64,000 bases of DNA from Gemmatimonadota bacterium (GCA_028287305.1 JAQBPX010000015.1:1-64000), one strand, 5' to 3'; counted from the first letter of the stretch, positions 25,315-35,192 are shown. A program made the numbers and translations. The notes: generated by a model not told the origin, from the letters alone.

Positions 25315-27233
25315 TCGAAGCCCTGGTCGCGCAGCCACAACTCGAGCGCGAGCAGAATGAAGACGCGCTGGTAGAGGCCCCCGCGACTCAGGCGGCCACC
25401 GAGCTTCTCCGAGCGCGCCCGGCGAAAGAGGTCGAGCCATCGCATCACCACGGCGCGATCGAGGATCCGCTGCGTGCGCGAGTCGGGGCCGAGGAGCAGG
25501 TCCTGGAGCATCACATGAAAGTCGTCGCCGATCATCACGTCCACCGGCAGGCTGAATCCCTGCTTCGGCCGCCGCGCAATCTCGGGGGGAAGCCACCGCC
25601 GCGCCACCTCGCGCAGCACGATCTTGCCCTCGTGCCCATCGGTCTTCAACGCATGCCGCAATGAAAGACCCGCCTCGACCAGGTCCTCGTCGAGCATCGG
25701 CACGCGAACCTCGATGCTCGCCTTCATCGACATCATGTCGACCTTGCGCAGCATGTCCGAGGGCAGGCCGACATGCAGGAGGTTCTCGGTGACGCGCGCG
25801 GACATGTCCTCCAGCGGATCCCCGGAGCGATACTCCTGCGTGCGAAACAATCGATTGGAGCCGAGGAGCGCCTCCCGGGCCTCGGGCCGGACGAGCTCCG
25901 CCTTCTCCGCCTCGGAGAGATAGCTGGAATACCCGCGCAGCAGTTCCGCGGGGTCCTTTCTCGCGGCATTCACGAGGGTCGCGCCCTTGGCGAGCTGGCG
26001 CCCCTGGTCTCGCGTGAGGGGCGTGAGCAGCTGTCCCACTGCTGCCAGCGCTCTCGCCACGACCGGCGGCAGGGACATGAGGCTCATCACGCGATTCGTT
26101 CGCCAGAAGCGCGCATAGCCACCGAAGACCTCATCGCCGCCATCGCCCGAGAGGGCACAGATGATTCCCGCACCGCGGATCTGGCTGGCGATGGAGTACA
26201 TCGGGAGGCAGCTGGTGTCGGCGTACGGCTGGTCGAAGTGCCGCAGGATACCACACACGGAGTCGGCATCGAGCGCACTGCGCTCCATCGGGATGACCCG
26301 ATGGTCGGAATGACAGGCGCGCGCAACCTCCGCGGCGGCGGCAGTCTCGTCGTACGCCGCCTCGGGAAACTGCACGGTGAAGCTCACGGGAGGCTTCCCT
26401 CCCCGCGACGCCGCCGCGAGCAGGAGCGTGGAGTCGATTCCGCCGCTGAGGAGAGCGGCGACTGGCACATCCGCTTCGCGCTGCCGCTCGACGCTTTTCG
26501 TGAGGAGATCGGAAACGCGGTCCGCCTGCTCCGCAACGGAACTTCCGGCGACGGCCTTCGGCATCACCGACGCGAAGGAGCGAATGGCGTGGCCGTTCGA
26601 GTCGGCCGTCAACAAGTGGCCGGGGGACAGTGCCGTGATCTCCTGGAAGCCCGTGGCTGGCTCGGGAATGTAGCCGAGCCCGAGGTAGTCGAGGCACGCC
26701 TGCCGGTCGAGGGTGGCTCGCGGCCCCGGGAGCGCGACCAGTGCCTTGAGCTCGCTCGCGAACGCAACTCCATGCGCGCCCGTCCGCACGAACAGCGGCT
26801 TGATGCCGAACCGGTCGCGCGCGAGCACCAGCCGGTGCGCGCGCATGTCGTAAATGCCGATCGCGAACATGCCCCTGAGGCGAGACGCGAAGTCGTCGCC
26901 CACTTCCTCGTACAGGTGGACGATCACCTCGGTGTCGGAATGCCCACGGAAGGTGTGTCCGCGGCCCTTGAGCCACGCGCGCAGTTCATGATGATTGTAG
27001 ATCTCGCCGTTGAAGACGAGCAGGATCGACGCATCCTCATTCGGCATCGGCTGGTTGCCGGCCGGCGAGAGGTCGATCAGCGCGAGGCGCCGGAACACGA
27101 GCGTCGCCTGGGCGTCACAGAAGCTGCTTGCGTCGTCCGGGCCACGGTGGGCAAGCAGTGTGGAGGCACGCCGGGCCCACTCTGCAAGGTCCGGAGTTCC
27201 GCGTGCATTGAAGCAACCCGCAATGCCGCACAT
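25305..27233 (-). CDS. asnB: Glutamine-hydrolysing asparagine synthase family protein
   Basis: This is a class B asparagine synthetase-type enzyme of 642 residues. The N-terminus MCGIAGCF exposes the nucleophile Cys2 of the Ntn glutaminase domain, with RGPDDAS and FNGEIYNH blocks. The synthetase domain has the PP-loop LLSGGIDSTLL and ALSGDGGDEVFGGY. In polysaccharide loci such proteins are thought to amidate a sugar acid or amino-acid substituent rather than make free asparagine. A second copy lies at 37630-39519. The glutaminase domain makes it unlike lasso-peptide cyclases, which lack it. Start ATG 27233 overlaps the GNAT stop. Confidence 0.93.
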   Translation of the reverse strand: MCGIAGCFNARGTPDLAEWARRASTLLAHRGPDDASSFCDAQATLVFRRLALIDLSPAGNQPMPNEDASILLVFNGEIYNHHELRAWLKGRGHTFRGHSDTEVIVHLYEEVGDDFASRLRGMFAIGIYDMRAHRLVLARDRFGIKPLFVRTGAHGVAFASELKALVALPGPRATLDRQACLDYLGLGYIPEPATGFQEITALSPGHLLTADSNGHAIRSFASVMPKAVAGSSVAEQADRVSDLLTKSVERQREADVPVAALLSGGIDSTLLLAAASRGGKPPVSFTVQFPEAAYDETAAAAEVARACHSDHRVIPMERSALDADSVCGILRHFDQPYADTSCLPMYSIASQIRGAGIICALSGDGGDEVFGGYARFWRTNRVMSLMSLPPVVARALAAVGQLLTPLTRDQGRQLAKGATLVNAARKDPAELLRGYSSYLSEAEKAELVRPEAREALLGSNRLFRTQEYRSGDPLEDMSARVTENLLHVGLPSDMLRKVDMMSMKASIEVRVPMLDEDLVEAGLSLRHALKTDGHEGKIVLREVARRWLPPEIARRPKQGFSLPVDVMIGDDFHVMLQDLLLGPDSRTQRILDRAVVMRWLDLFRRARSEKLGGRLSRGGLYQRVFILLALELWLRDQGFEWA

Positions 27234-27847
27234 CAGGCCACGCTCCGGACCATCCTGCCATCCCAGCCCTCGGGTCCCTCATGCCGGGCCCACCCCTCAC
27301 GCTCGTAGAACGCGATGGCCGCGGCGTTGGACTTGTGCACCGTCAGGTGCATCTGACCGAATCCACGTGCTTTCGCTTCGGCCACCATCCGCGCCAGGAG
27401 CGCCGATCCAACACCGCGTCGAATGAACGCCGGATCGGTCGCGATCGAAAGAATGGCGAATGACCGGGTGCTGGGGTTCGCTGCAGGCGCAGGCGGCGCG
27501 TGCATGAGCAGGCGCGCGCCGAGCGAAGTGCGCGACCGCATGACGCGGCCCACGAGGAGCCAGGGCCGCGCGAGCAGCCGCGTGGCGAGGAAGAAGCGAT
27601 TGTCCTGGACGAACCGCGCGACGGGCCTGCGCAGCAGGCCGCCGAATGAGAACCCGACCAGCTGCTCCGACTGGAAGGCGACGATCGCGACGGCGTCATG
27701 GGGTGGCGCGAGCAGTGAGCGGTAGTAGCGCCGGACCGCCTCGGCTCCCAGTGACGTGAGTGCGCTGTCAGAAAATGCGCGCAGGTGCACCGCGGCGATT
27801 GCATCGATGTCGACGGGCGCGACGGGGCGCACGGAGAGTTCCGTCAC
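27233..27847 (-). CDS. GNAT-family N-acetyltransferase
   Basis: This is a 204-residue acetyl-CoA-dependent acetyltransferase. It starts at GTG 27847, forming GTGA with the stop of the upstream polymerase gene. The fold elements run from LSVRPVAPVDIDAIAAVHLRAF through the acetyl-CoA loop SIATDPAFIRRGVGSALL (motif A, R/Q-x-x-G-x-G/A as RRGVGS) to LTVHKSNAAAIAFYEREGW. In this setting it could acetylate the amino group of the 4-amino sugar made by the DegT enzyme, the role PglD (a different fold) plays in bacillosamine synthesis. That is inference. Confidence 0.87.
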   Translation of the reverse strand: MTELSVRPVAPVDIDAIAAVHLRAFSDSALTSLGAEAVRRYYRSLLAPPHDAVAIVAFQSEQLVGFSFGGLLRRPVARFVQDNRFFLATRLLARPWLLVGRVMRSRTSLGARLLMHAPPAPAANPSTRSFAILSIATDPAFIRRGVGSALLARMVAEAKARGFGQMHLTVHKSNAAAIAFYEREGWARHEGPEGWDGRMVRSVA

Positions 27848-29235
27848 CGCGGGGCCACCCGAAGCGAGGCGCGTTTCCAGGGCGCCACCACCTGCGGCCA
27901 GTCGACGATGGTGAGGCACAGCACCAGGATCAGCGGCTGAATGACCAGCTTCAGCCCCACGTAGAACAGGGAACCGAGCGCCATCGCGAACAGGGCCAGG
28001 CGCAGTGCCCTGGTGTCGTTGTCCTTCACGGCCGCCGCGGAGACGCCGATGGCGAGCAGCATCAGTGCGTAGAGAATCGCACCGGGAACACCATGCTCGG
28101 CTCCGGCGCGCACGAGCTCGTTGTGCGCCCCCGAGGTGGAGCCGAAATACTCGTCCTCCGCCACCACCACGTAGTAGTTGCCCGTCCCGACGCCGGCGAC
28201 GGGATGATCCGCCATCATCTGGAGACCCTGCCGGACCAGGTCCACTCGCGCCGTCTTGGTGCTGGTGAATCGCTCGATCGCGGCGCCGGAGGTGGTGCTG
28301 ATTGCCGCGCGAAAGGCGAGCACCGCTCCAGCCGCGTAGACGGTGGCGAGGATGACGCTCTTCATCGACGGACGACGCGCGATGGTGAATATGACGAGTC
28401 CCAGCGCAAGCAGATACGAGCCACCCCGGGAGAAGGTCAGGATCATGAGGTAGGTGAAGCCGGCCGCCAGCATCCAGCAGAACGGGCGCGACACGGCAGG
28501 CAGCCGGTCACTTGCCACCACCCATGCGAAGGCGCTGAGGGCGAACATGAGGCTGACGTGATTGGGGCCCATGCCGCCGCTCGCCCCGAAGTTCGACCCC
28601 GTGAGCCACTGGATGCCCCCCCCCAGCAGGTAGATCTGCGCGACGATCGCTCCCATGCTGAGGGAGCCGAGGAGGAATCCCCGTGCCACTCTCGCCGTGA
28701 GGGCTGGATTCAGCTTGATGCGGCCGGCCATCGCCAGGCAGCCGACGAACGCGATGGTGGGCACCGTTACCGTACGCGCATAAATGAGCGCCTGGCTCTG
28801 CACGAATCCCGCAACCTCGAAGACGAGATAGATCACGCCAAGCAGCGCCCCCCACCCCATTCCCGACTGTCGCCGGGACGCCCAGAGCGCCGCCCCTACG
28901 AAGACCAGTGTCGCGTATTCGAGGCCGAGATAGGGGAGGCGCTCGCCATACTCTCGAATCGCCGGCTGCATGGTCGCGAGGTAGAGCATCGCGGCCAGTG
29001 CGGAGGTCGCCCGCTGGCGGATGAACTGGATCACCACATAGGCCGAGAGCAACACCACGAGTGCCGTGACCGCGAGCCCAGTCATGATTCGCGTGGATGC
29101 CAGCACCCAGAACACGACGCTCAGGAGTGCCAGCACGCCGGAGCGCATCGCGCCATGCGAACGCGCCCCCGCAGGCGACGCGGGCCGCGCAACTGGGGCG
29201 ACTGCCGCGTTGTGTGTCACTGCTTGCTGAATCAC
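27844..29235 (-). CDS. O-antigen ligase/polymerase family membrane protein (Wzy-like)
   Basis: This is a polytopic inner-membrane protein, 463 residues from GTG 29235 (GTGA overlap). About eleven membrane helices start near residue 30. The Wzy/WaaL family periplasmic loop has the TSGAHNELVRAGAEHGVPGA motif with its conserved His, following VGTGNYYVV, where upstream RVDLVRQGLQMMADHP is also typical. In a Wzx/Wzy locus it is the best candidate polymerase joining repeat units. A ligase role cannot be excluded by sequence. Confidence 0.88.
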   Translation of the reverse strand: MIQQAVTHNAAVAPVARPASPAGARSHGAMRSGVLALLSVVFWVLASTRIMTGLAVTALVVLLSAYVVIQFIRQRATSALAAMLYLATMQPAIREYGERLPYLGLEYATLVFVGAALWASRRQSGMGWGALLGVIYLVFEVAGFVQSQALIYARTVTVPTIAFVGCLAMAGRIKLNPALTARVARGFLLGSLSMGAIVAQIYLLGGGIQWLTGSNFGASGGMGPNHVSLMFALSAFAWVVASDRLPAVSRPFCWMLAAGFTYLMILTFSRGGSYLLALGLVIFTIARRPSMKSVILATVYAAGAVLAFRAAISTTSGAAIERFTSTKTARVDLVRQGLQMMADHPVAGVGTGNYYVVVAEDEYFGSTSGAHNELVRAGAEHGVPGAILYALMLLAIGVSAAAVKDNDTRALRLALFAMALGSLFYVGLKLVIQPLILVLCLTIVDWPQVVAPWKRASLRVAPR

Positions 29236-30386
29236 TGCATTCCCCAGGAACCTTCGAGTACGCGCGCGAGGTGAGACTGCCATGACTCGAGTGTCATCGT
29301 CCGGGCAAATCGCCGTCCGTCCTCGATCATCGAGATCATCATGGCACAATCCCTGGCGAGCGCGGCCACGCGGTCCGCCGCCTGGCCTGCATCCCCGACC
29401 GGGAACCACCGACCACGGGAGCCCTCTCCCACGAGCCAGCGGCTTTGGCCAACGTCGCTGAGGACGGGAATGACTCCATGAAAAAAAGCCTCTACCGGTA
29501 CCTTACCGAAACCCTCGGCATGGGGAGATTGGATTACAAAATCCGCATGTCGGTATGCCTCACGCACCTCGTCCACCGAGCGACGACCCGCAAAGTGCAC
29601 AAAGTTCTCCAGCCCGAGTTGTGCGACCTGCTGGAGGAGGAGCTGGCGGCGCGGGCCATCACCGATGATCGAGAGCCGCGCGTCGATTCCCTGCTCGCGC
29701 AGGAGTCGCACGACCTCGATCACCACCGCCTGGCTCTTGTTGTCGTCCAGGGTGCCGACGGTCACGAGCCGCACCGAAGTGAGTGACGGAGTCGTACGGA
29801 GGGCTGCCAGCCGGGCTTCCACCACACGGAGCTCGCTGCTCCACTCCTCGTCCGAATAGGACGGACTGAAGGTCGTCACGACGTGCTGGCCGCCTGACGA
29901 GGGACCGTACACGGCAACCGGGCCCCGGAAGCGCCGCAACATCCAGCGCTGGAGCGCGAAGGTGCGAGGCTCGGTTGCGTAGCCGTTCCAGTCTCCCGTG
30001 TAGACGGCATGCCGCCGCGTGCGCCGGAAGGTGAGCATCGCCAGGGCAGGAATACTGATGTTGTTCGGGCAGCGGACGTGGACCGCATCCACCTGCGCGA
30101 ACAGTCGCCCCAGCGCCCGCACCCAGCCGGGCAGCACTCGCACCAGCCTCCATTTCGCACGAACGCCGTGCCCGCCAGCAGGCTGAATGGCCAGGAGCCG
30201 GATGTTGTGCGCCTCGTAGGGCGCATGGCTCGCAGGCGGCTCGCCCTCCAGCAGCGGCGCACAGATCACGACCTCGTCGAACAGCCGAGCCCAGCATTCG
30301 AACTGGCGCTTCAGAACTCCCAGGTTCCACAGCCGGCCGTCGGCGCTCCGATAGTGGTGACTGTCGGAGACGATTCCCACCCTCAT
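29232..30386 (-). CDS. Family 4 glycosyltransferase
   Basis: This is a GT-B enzyme of 384 residues opening MRVGIVSDSHHYRSADGRLW. Donor-domain features are LVTVGTLDDNKSQAVVIE, LSIIGDGPRRQLLLQQ and the acidic HAEGFGKVPVEAFFHG motif with both conserved Glu. Start ATG 30386 overlaps the upstream stop by four bases. Its stop overlaps the GTG of the Wzy-like gene. Sugar specificity is unknown. Confidence 0.9.
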   Translation of the reverse strand: MRVGIVSDSHHYRSADGRLWNLGVLKRQFECWARLFDEVVICAPLLEGEPPASHAPYEAHNIRLLAIQPAGGHGVRAKWRLVRVLPGWVRALGRLFAQVDAVHVRCPNNISIPALAMLTFRRTRRHAVYTGDWNGYATEPRTFALQRWMLRRFRGPVAVYGPSSGGQHVVTTFSPSYSDEEWSSELRVVEARLAALRTTPSLTSVRLVTVGTLDDNKSQAVVIEVVRLLREQGIDARLSIIGDGPRRQLLLQQVAQLGLENFVHFAGRRSVDEVREAYRHADFVIQSPHAEGFGKVPVEAFFHGVIPVLSDVGQSRWLVGEGSRGRWFPVGDAGQAADRVAALARDCAMMISMIEDGRRFARTMTLESWQSHLARVLEGSWGMQ

Positions 30387-31522
30387 GGACTCAGCCCGCC
30401 AGCGCCGCGTTCCAGCCGTTCGTAGACGGTCGCGAGCTCCTCGGCCTGGCGCCTGATGTCGAAGAGCCTGGCCACCAGGCGACGCCCCGCGTCGCCAAGC
30501 CGGCGTCGCTCATCCGCGCTCAACTCGACCATCGCGTCGAGCGCTGCGGTAAACCCCGCCTCGTCTCCCGCAGCGACGAACCCGGGGAACTCGCCCTCCA
30601 TGTACACGAGCTCCGCGATCTGGCCGGTGCGCGTCACCACGAAGGGGAGTCCCGCCGCCAGGTACTCCAGCAGGGCGATGGGGCCAGACTCCGATCTCGA
30701 CGACAGCACGCCGAGATCGGAGGCCGCGAGCAGCTGGGGTACGTCGACCCGTGGCCCGAGCAGCGTGAAATTGCGCTGCAGTCCAAGCTCCTCGATCAGC
30801 GCCTGACATTCGCGCTTGTACGGCGGGTCCCCCTCGAGCCCGAGCAGCAGGATGTGCAGGCGCTCGCGGGCGGCGTTGCTGCCTGCCAGTGCCCGGATGA
30901 GCAGCCCGTGGTCCTTCTGCCGGCGAAAGTTGGCGATGTGGATGCCCAGCAGCGGGAGCGATGACTGCGTGAGCTCCGACCGCGGGATGGGCACCGCACC
31001 CTCGAAGCGACCGAGGTCGATCGCATTTCCCAGTAGCATGGTCTTGCTTTCTGGAAGGCGCAGTCGCTCGCGCGCCCATCGCACCAGGCTTGGTGAGACA
31101 CCGATGTACTGGTCGACCACGAAGTGAACCGGCAGCCACAGGTGCGAAGGCACCGATTGGTCGATGTCGATCGAGCCAAAGTGATCGTGAAACACCACTC
31201 GCACCGAATGCCCGGCGCCGACCAGGAGCACCTTGGCGAGCGCGCAAAGCCGCATGCTGCCGCGCCCGTGCGCATGCAGGATGGTGACGTGCTCGGCGCG
31301 GCAGTAAGCCAGGAAGCGCCGCAGGGCGCGTCGATCCCAGGTGTGTCGCCGTTCGAGCACCAGCACGGGAATGCCGCCAAGCACCTCGCGCCGGAGGTCT
31401 ACGGCCGCGCGCGTGACGCAGATTCCCACGGGGACGTGGCGACGATGCAACGCGTTGACGAGCTCCACGAGCACGCGCTCGGCACCACCTGGCGCCAGCG
31501 AATCGATGACGTGAAGGATCAC
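30383..31522 (-). CDS. Family 4 glycosyltransferase
   Basis: This is a GT-B enzyme of 379 residues. The start MILHVIDSLAPGGAERVLVE is the classic GT4 opening with the GGAE loop. ILHAHGRGSMRLC, LGIHIANFRRQKDHGLLIRA and SRSESGPIALLEYLAAGLPFV follow in order, the last being the donor-binding E-x7-E. It overlaps both neighbours by four bases, so it is part of one translation-coupled string of glycosyltransferases. Confidence 0.92.
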   Translation of the reverse strand: MILHVIDSLAPGGAERVLVELVNALHRRHVPVGICVTRAAVDLRREVLGGIPVLVLERRHTWDRRALRRFLAYCRAEHVTILHAHGRGSMRLCALAKVLLVGAGHSVRVVFHDHFGSIDIDQSVPSHLWLPVHFVVDQYIGVSPSLVRWARERLRLPESKTMLLGNAIDLGRFEGAVPIPRSELTQSSLPLLGIHIANFRRQKDHGLLIRALAGSNAARERLHILLLGLEGDPPYKRECQALIEELGLQRNFTLLGPRVDVPQLLAASDLGVLSSRSESGPIALLEYLAAGLPFVVTRTGQIAELVYMEGEFPGFVAAGDEAGFTAALDAMVELSADERRRLGDAGRRLVARLFDIRRQAEELATVYERLERGAGGLSP

Positions 31523-33150
31523 GGGTGGCCGAAGTTCGCTATTCGTACTCCGCGAGCCAGCAACCTGTAAGCTTTGGCATTAGCACGCCGCCACTTGAAC
31601 GGCCAGGCGATTCCAAGCAGCGCCATTCGAAGGAAGGCTTTCGCGCGACGGGCAGGGTGAACGCCTGAATTGCGGAGATCTGGAGGCAACTTGCTCGTTA
31701 CATACATGAGCAGCGCGCGCTCACGACGCTGGCGCGGAGAGAGGTATCGGAGTCCGTAATACGCCTGCGTGACCGGTGGGAACGGCTCCATCAATCCGCG
31801 GTCGGTATTGTACTTCAAAGAGCCATGTACACGCAGTCCGCCCATCGGGGCTTTGTAGTGGACACGGCAGGCGCGGGGGTTGTGCAAGATGCGATACCCC
31901 CCCAGATAAAGTCGCGTGCCAAAGTCCGTGTCCGTGCCGGGGCCGAAATCGTAGTTGCGATCAAGACCTCCCATCTGTCGGACAAGCGCCGTTCGAAGCA
32001 GCGCGTTCCCGGTGTCCAAGGTCTGCGCGAGTCGGGGGTGCCGAAATGACGGCGGCAACTCGTAGTGCTCCGGCGCCGGTGGATACGAAACTCCCGTTGA
32101 CACATCGAATCCAGAGTCGGCCACGGCCGAGAGGTGTTGCTCAATGACGTCCAAGGCGGCAATCGAGTCATCGTCGAACATGAACACGTACTCGCCAGTC
32201 GCCTTCGCGAGCGCGGTATTTCTGGCGAGGCTCTGCCCACGCTCGTCTTGCCAGATTACTTGCAAGCCGATGTCTTCATATCCCAGATAGACGCTGGGCT
32301 GTCTCGACTCTGGAGGATTTTGATCGACGACAATCACTTCAAGTGGAACAACGGTTTGGGTGCGCATGGACTGCAGCGCAGCCGGCAGGTACGGATATCG
32401 TCCGAGGGTGGGAATGATCACTGATACCGTTCCGTGACTTGGCGGCTTTTTCGCCAAACGACGGGTCGGGATCGGAGACGGGGATGGCGGAAGCGATTGA
32501 GCACAGCGGGCGATGGCCAGTCGAAGTGACATCCACTCCTTCCAGATGAGATGTCCGGAAAAGCCTCGACGTGCCACGACGTACCGTGCCCAGCGAAGCC
32601 CGTAACTGCGGAGAAGGAACGCATATAGCTCCTCCGTTCCTACAGGCTCGCGTCTGCACCGCGCAGGCTTCTGAAGTTCGGGGCGATGCTCGATCACTGC
32701 ACCCGACATCAGCAGACGATGGCCAAGCTCCAGGCCCGCCACAGCAAGGGACTCGAAAGCCAGGTCGATTCCACCCACCGCCTCGAGGGCCTCCCGACGC
32801 AGCAGGCATCGCTGTAGCGAGAGTCTCCAGCTGGTGGATGCACGATCCGAGGGAGCATTGAGCATGCTCCAGTCCTGGATGGCGTAGTACAGATCCGGCA
32901 GCTCGTCGCCCAAGCCATAAAACAGGCCTGCGTGGGCACAGTGCAGCCCGCAGTCTGCAAGGTCGCGCAGTACCGACACGGAAGGCATCGGCGCACCATC
33001 ACCGAGGAAAAAAATCCAATCGGTGGAGCATTCATCGCTCGCTCGCCGAATGTCACCGACAGAGGACGAAGAAAGGTGTACAACCGGCGCATCCCACTCG
33101 ACAGGCGGGTGGGCTTCTCCCCAGCAGACTAGCGTGATCGAAGGGCACAC
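31519..33150 (-). CDS. Family 2 glycosyltransferase with a degenerate GT2-like N-terminal half
   Basis: This is a 543-residue protein starting at GTG 33150. The C-terminal half (about 235-500) is a normal GT2 enzyme: VSVIIPTLGRYPYLPAALQ, EVIVVDQNPP, and metal site FMFDDDSIA, then GTDTDFGTRLYLGGYRI. The N-terminal 215 residues resemble a GT2 domain in layout (CSTDWIFFLGDGAPMPSVS, then LLRREALEAVGGIDLAFE) but lack a clean nucleotide-binding start and DxD. They may be a non-catalytic recognition domain. The gene lies two bases downstream of the methyltransferase stop. Confidence 0.85.
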   Translation of the reverse strand: MCPSITLVCWGEAHPPVEWDAPVVHLSSSSVGDIRRASDECSTDWIFFLGDGAPMPSVSVLRDLADCGLHCAHAGLFYGLGDELPDLYYAIQDWSMLNAPSDRASTSWRLSLQRCLLRREALEAVGGIDLAFESLAVAGLELGHRLLMSGAVIEHRPELQKPARCRREPVGTEELYAFLLRSYGLRWARYVVARRGFSGHLIWKEWMSLRLAIARCAQSLPPSPSPIPTRRLAKKPPSHGTVSVIIPTLGRYPYLPAALQSMRTQTVVPLEVIVVDQNPPESRQPSVYLGYEDIGLQVIWQDERGQSLARNTALAKATGEYVFMFDDDSIAALDVIEQHLSAVADSGFDVSTGVSYPPAPEHYELPPSFRHPRLAQTLDTGNALLRTALVRQMGGLDRNYDFGPGTDTDFGTRLYLGGYRILHNPRACRVHYKAPMGGLRVHGSLKYNTDRGLMEPFPPVTQAYYGLRYLSPRQRRERALLMYVTSKLPPDLRNSGVHPARRAKAFLRMALLGIAWPFKWRRANAKAYRLLARGVRIANFGHP

Positions 33151-33152
33151 GG

Positions 33153-34103
33153 TCAGTTCGCGCTGGTGGCGCCCGGATTTACGGCGACGAAGTGCACCCC
33201 GGCAGCGAGCACGCGCATTTTTTGCAAACGTACGCCTCGAACGTCGCCCTTCTTCAGTCCATACAGGAAATAGAGGAAGCTGTGAATCTGAAACACCGGC
33301 CAGGCAAGCGCATTTGCGACGCGCTTCGGGATTCCCGGCAGGATTGCGCGCGCGATAGAGTGAATCGCGTGCCAGCCAGGATGAAGGTATTTCACCTCGA
33401 AGCCCGAGGATGTCAGCACCGTATAGATGCCCAGGTAGCTGTGATGCAGGTACGACCCGTGGGGGAGGCCGTGAACAGCCTCGATAAAGCCAACGATTCC
33501 AATAAGGCGACCACCCGGCTTGAGCACTCGCCTGATTTCCCGCGCCGCGAGGAAGGGATTCTTCAGATGCTCGAAGACGGACATGCAGAGTAGCACGTCC
33601 ACGCTGTGATCGCGCAGGGGGATGGCGTGCGCGTCGCCCAGTACCATGGCGTCCGGTGCGTTTATCTCGATGGCAAGGTACCGTGCTCCCAGGCCCTCAA
33701 CGATCCGCATGTCACGGTTCGACTTGGACCCAAGATCCACCACCAAATCTCCCGGTCCGATCGAATCGACCATCCACGCGAGAATGTCTTGTTGCGGGCG
33801 GCCCACTATCGCTGCAGCACCATCGAGCCGACTCGACACGTCATGAGGCAGTGCCCACACCGCGTCGGGCACCTGCGTGAGGAGGGGATCGTAGGTAGTC
33901 GGCAGGTCCAGCGTGAGCGCAGACGTGAGTCGCATGTCGGGCTGGCCCACGGGCCCGAGCGGATAGGTAACGCCACAGCGAGTACAACTCCGGCCTCCGT
34001 CCGTCAGCGAGCGCAGCTCACCCTTGCATCGAGAGCAAACGAGATTCGCCGATAGAAATTCGGAATGGTCGCGCGCTGGGGGGTTGGGCGTTGCGTCGGT
34101 CAC
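33153..34103 (-). CDS. Class I SAM-dependent methyltransferase with N-terminal zinc-ribbon
   Basis: The protein is 316 residues from GTG 34103. A Trm112-like zinc ribbon with two CxxC pairs opens the protein (LVCSRCKGELRSL and SCTRCGVTYPL). The Rossmann core follows, with motif I DLVVDLGSKSNRDM, ALEINAPDAMVLGD and a VLLCMSVFEHLKNPF block, then a motif IKPGGRLIG-type strand. It is likely to methylate a sugar hydroxyl or carrier-linked glycan. The zinc-ribbon variant is common among polysaccharide-locus methyltransferases. The downstream GT2 gene starts two bases after its stop. Confidence 0.87.
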   Translation of the reverse strand: MTDATPNPPARDHSEFLSANLVCSRCKGELRSLTDGGRSCTRCGVTYPLGPVGQPDMRLTSALTLDLPTTYDPLLTQVPDAVWALPHDVSSRLDGAAAIVGRPQQDILAWMVDSIGPGDLVVDLGSKSNRDMRIVEGLGARYLAIEINAPDAMVLGDAHAIPLRDHSVDVLLCMSVFEHLKNPFLAAREIRRVLKPGGRLIGIVGFIEAVHGLPHGSYLHHSYLGIYTVLTSSGFEVKYLHPGWHAIHSIARAILPGIPKRVANALAWPVFQIHSFLYFLYGLKKGDVRGVRLQKMRVLAAGVHFVAVNPGATSAN

Positions 34104-34145
34104 GGAAGCTCGGAATTGGAGGTCAGTGCTCGAAGCTCGTGCACG

Positions 34146-35192
34146 TCAGCTGCGGTGCGCAAGCAGCGCGTCCACGACGCGTTCACTTGCCTGGCCGTCC
34201 CAGCCAGCTGGAGTGCGCCGCGAGGTCCAGCCCACGGCAAGCTCTACGGCATCTCGGATCTGGAGCGGATCGGGTACCAGCGTGTTCCCACCGGCGTCAA
34301 CGGTTTCGGGCCACTCGGTAGTGTCGCGCAGTGTGACGCAGGGCGTGCCGAGTGCCATCGCCTCGACCTGCAGTCCCCCCGAATCAGTGATTACTGCTTC
34401 CGAGCTCGCGGTAAGTTCAAGCATGTCATGATACCCAATGGGACCGCGCAACTCGACCCCTGGCAGCGAAAGGCCAAGGCTTTCGAGGCGCGCTCGGGTC
34501 CGCGGATGCACCGGGAAGACTACTGGCATGCGCTCGGCGAGCTCCACGAGCGCCGTCGCGATCTGCCGCAAGCGGCCAGGATCGTCGACGTTGCTAGGCC
34601 GGTGAAGTGTCACCCCGATTCCTCGCCGCGGTTGCCGCGCTCCTTCACGCCGGGGCCGGCTTTGCAGTACCGCGTCGACCATGACGTTTCCCACAAACCT
34701 TACCCGGCTTTCCGGCACTCCCTCCGACAGCAGTGTGGCGACCGCCTCTTCCGACGGTGTGAGAAGCAGGTCGGCGAGTCGGTCTGTAACCACCCGATTA
34801 ACTTCTTCGGGCATGCGCATGTCATGACTGCGCACCCCTGCCTCAACGTGCGCGATTGGCAGGTGCAGCTTGGACGCCACGAGCGCAGCGGCGAGGGTAG
34901 AATTTACGTCTCCATAAACCACTACCCATTCGGGGAGCACCCGCTCGAAGACCGGCTCGAGTGCCATCATGATGCGCGCCGTCTGGATTGCATGGGAGTG
35001 AGAGCCCACGGCGAGCGACACGTCGGGCGCGGGCAGGCCGAACTCTCGCAGGAGCGCCCCGAACAGCGCGTCGTCGTAGTGCTGTCCCGTGTCCACAATC
35101 GTCTGTTTGATCTGCCTCGATTCCGCGGCCCGGTGAATCGGGGCGAGCTTGGGCAGATTTGGGCGGGCCCCAATCACGTGCAGAATGTGCAT
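34146..35192 (-). CDS. wecB: Non-hydrolysing UDP-N-acetylglucosamine 2-epimerase
   Basis: This is a GT-B-like epimerase interconverting UDP-GlcNAc and UDP-ManNAc (or a related 2-acetamido sugar). It is 348 residues from ATG 35192; the longer frame upstream adds 41 residues with no homology. Signature blocks are ILHVIGARPNLPKLAPI, VDTGQHYDDALF, YGDVNSTLAA, HVEAGVRSHDMRMPEEVNR and a TDSGGLQVEA motif near the C-terminus. Conserved catalytic Asp/Glu/His positions are retained. The deviation GARPN from the more common GTRPE fits a subgroup acting on modified sugars. It heads the long minus-strand run and is divergent from the flippase gene. Confidence 0.92.
   Translation of the reverse strand: MHILHVIGARPNLPKLAPIHRAAESRQIKQTIVDTGQHYDDALFGALLREFGLPAPDVSLAVGSHSHAIQTARIMMALEPVFERVLPEWVVVYGDVNSTLAAALVASKLHLPIAHVEAGVRSHDMRMPEEVNRVVTDRLADLLLTPSEEAVATLLSEGVPESRVRFVGNVMVDAVLQSRPRREGARQPRRGIGVTLHRPSNVDDPGRLRQIATALVELAERMPVVFPVHPRTRARLESLGLSLPGVELRGPIGYHDMLELTASSEAVITDSGGLQVEAMALGTPCVTLRDTTEWPETVDAGGNTLVPDPLQIRDAVELAVGWTSRRTPAGWDGQASERVVDALLAHRS

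Noticed and set aside
25773-27308. 511-codon plus-strand open frame opposite the asparagine synthase
   Set aside because: Low-complexity Arg/Glu-rich translation; the minus strand has a complete, conserved asparagine synthase.
27760-29274. 504-codon plus-strand open frame opposite the Wzy-like gene
   Set aside because: Highly charged product with no recognisable fold; the minus strand has membrane helices and the family loop motif.
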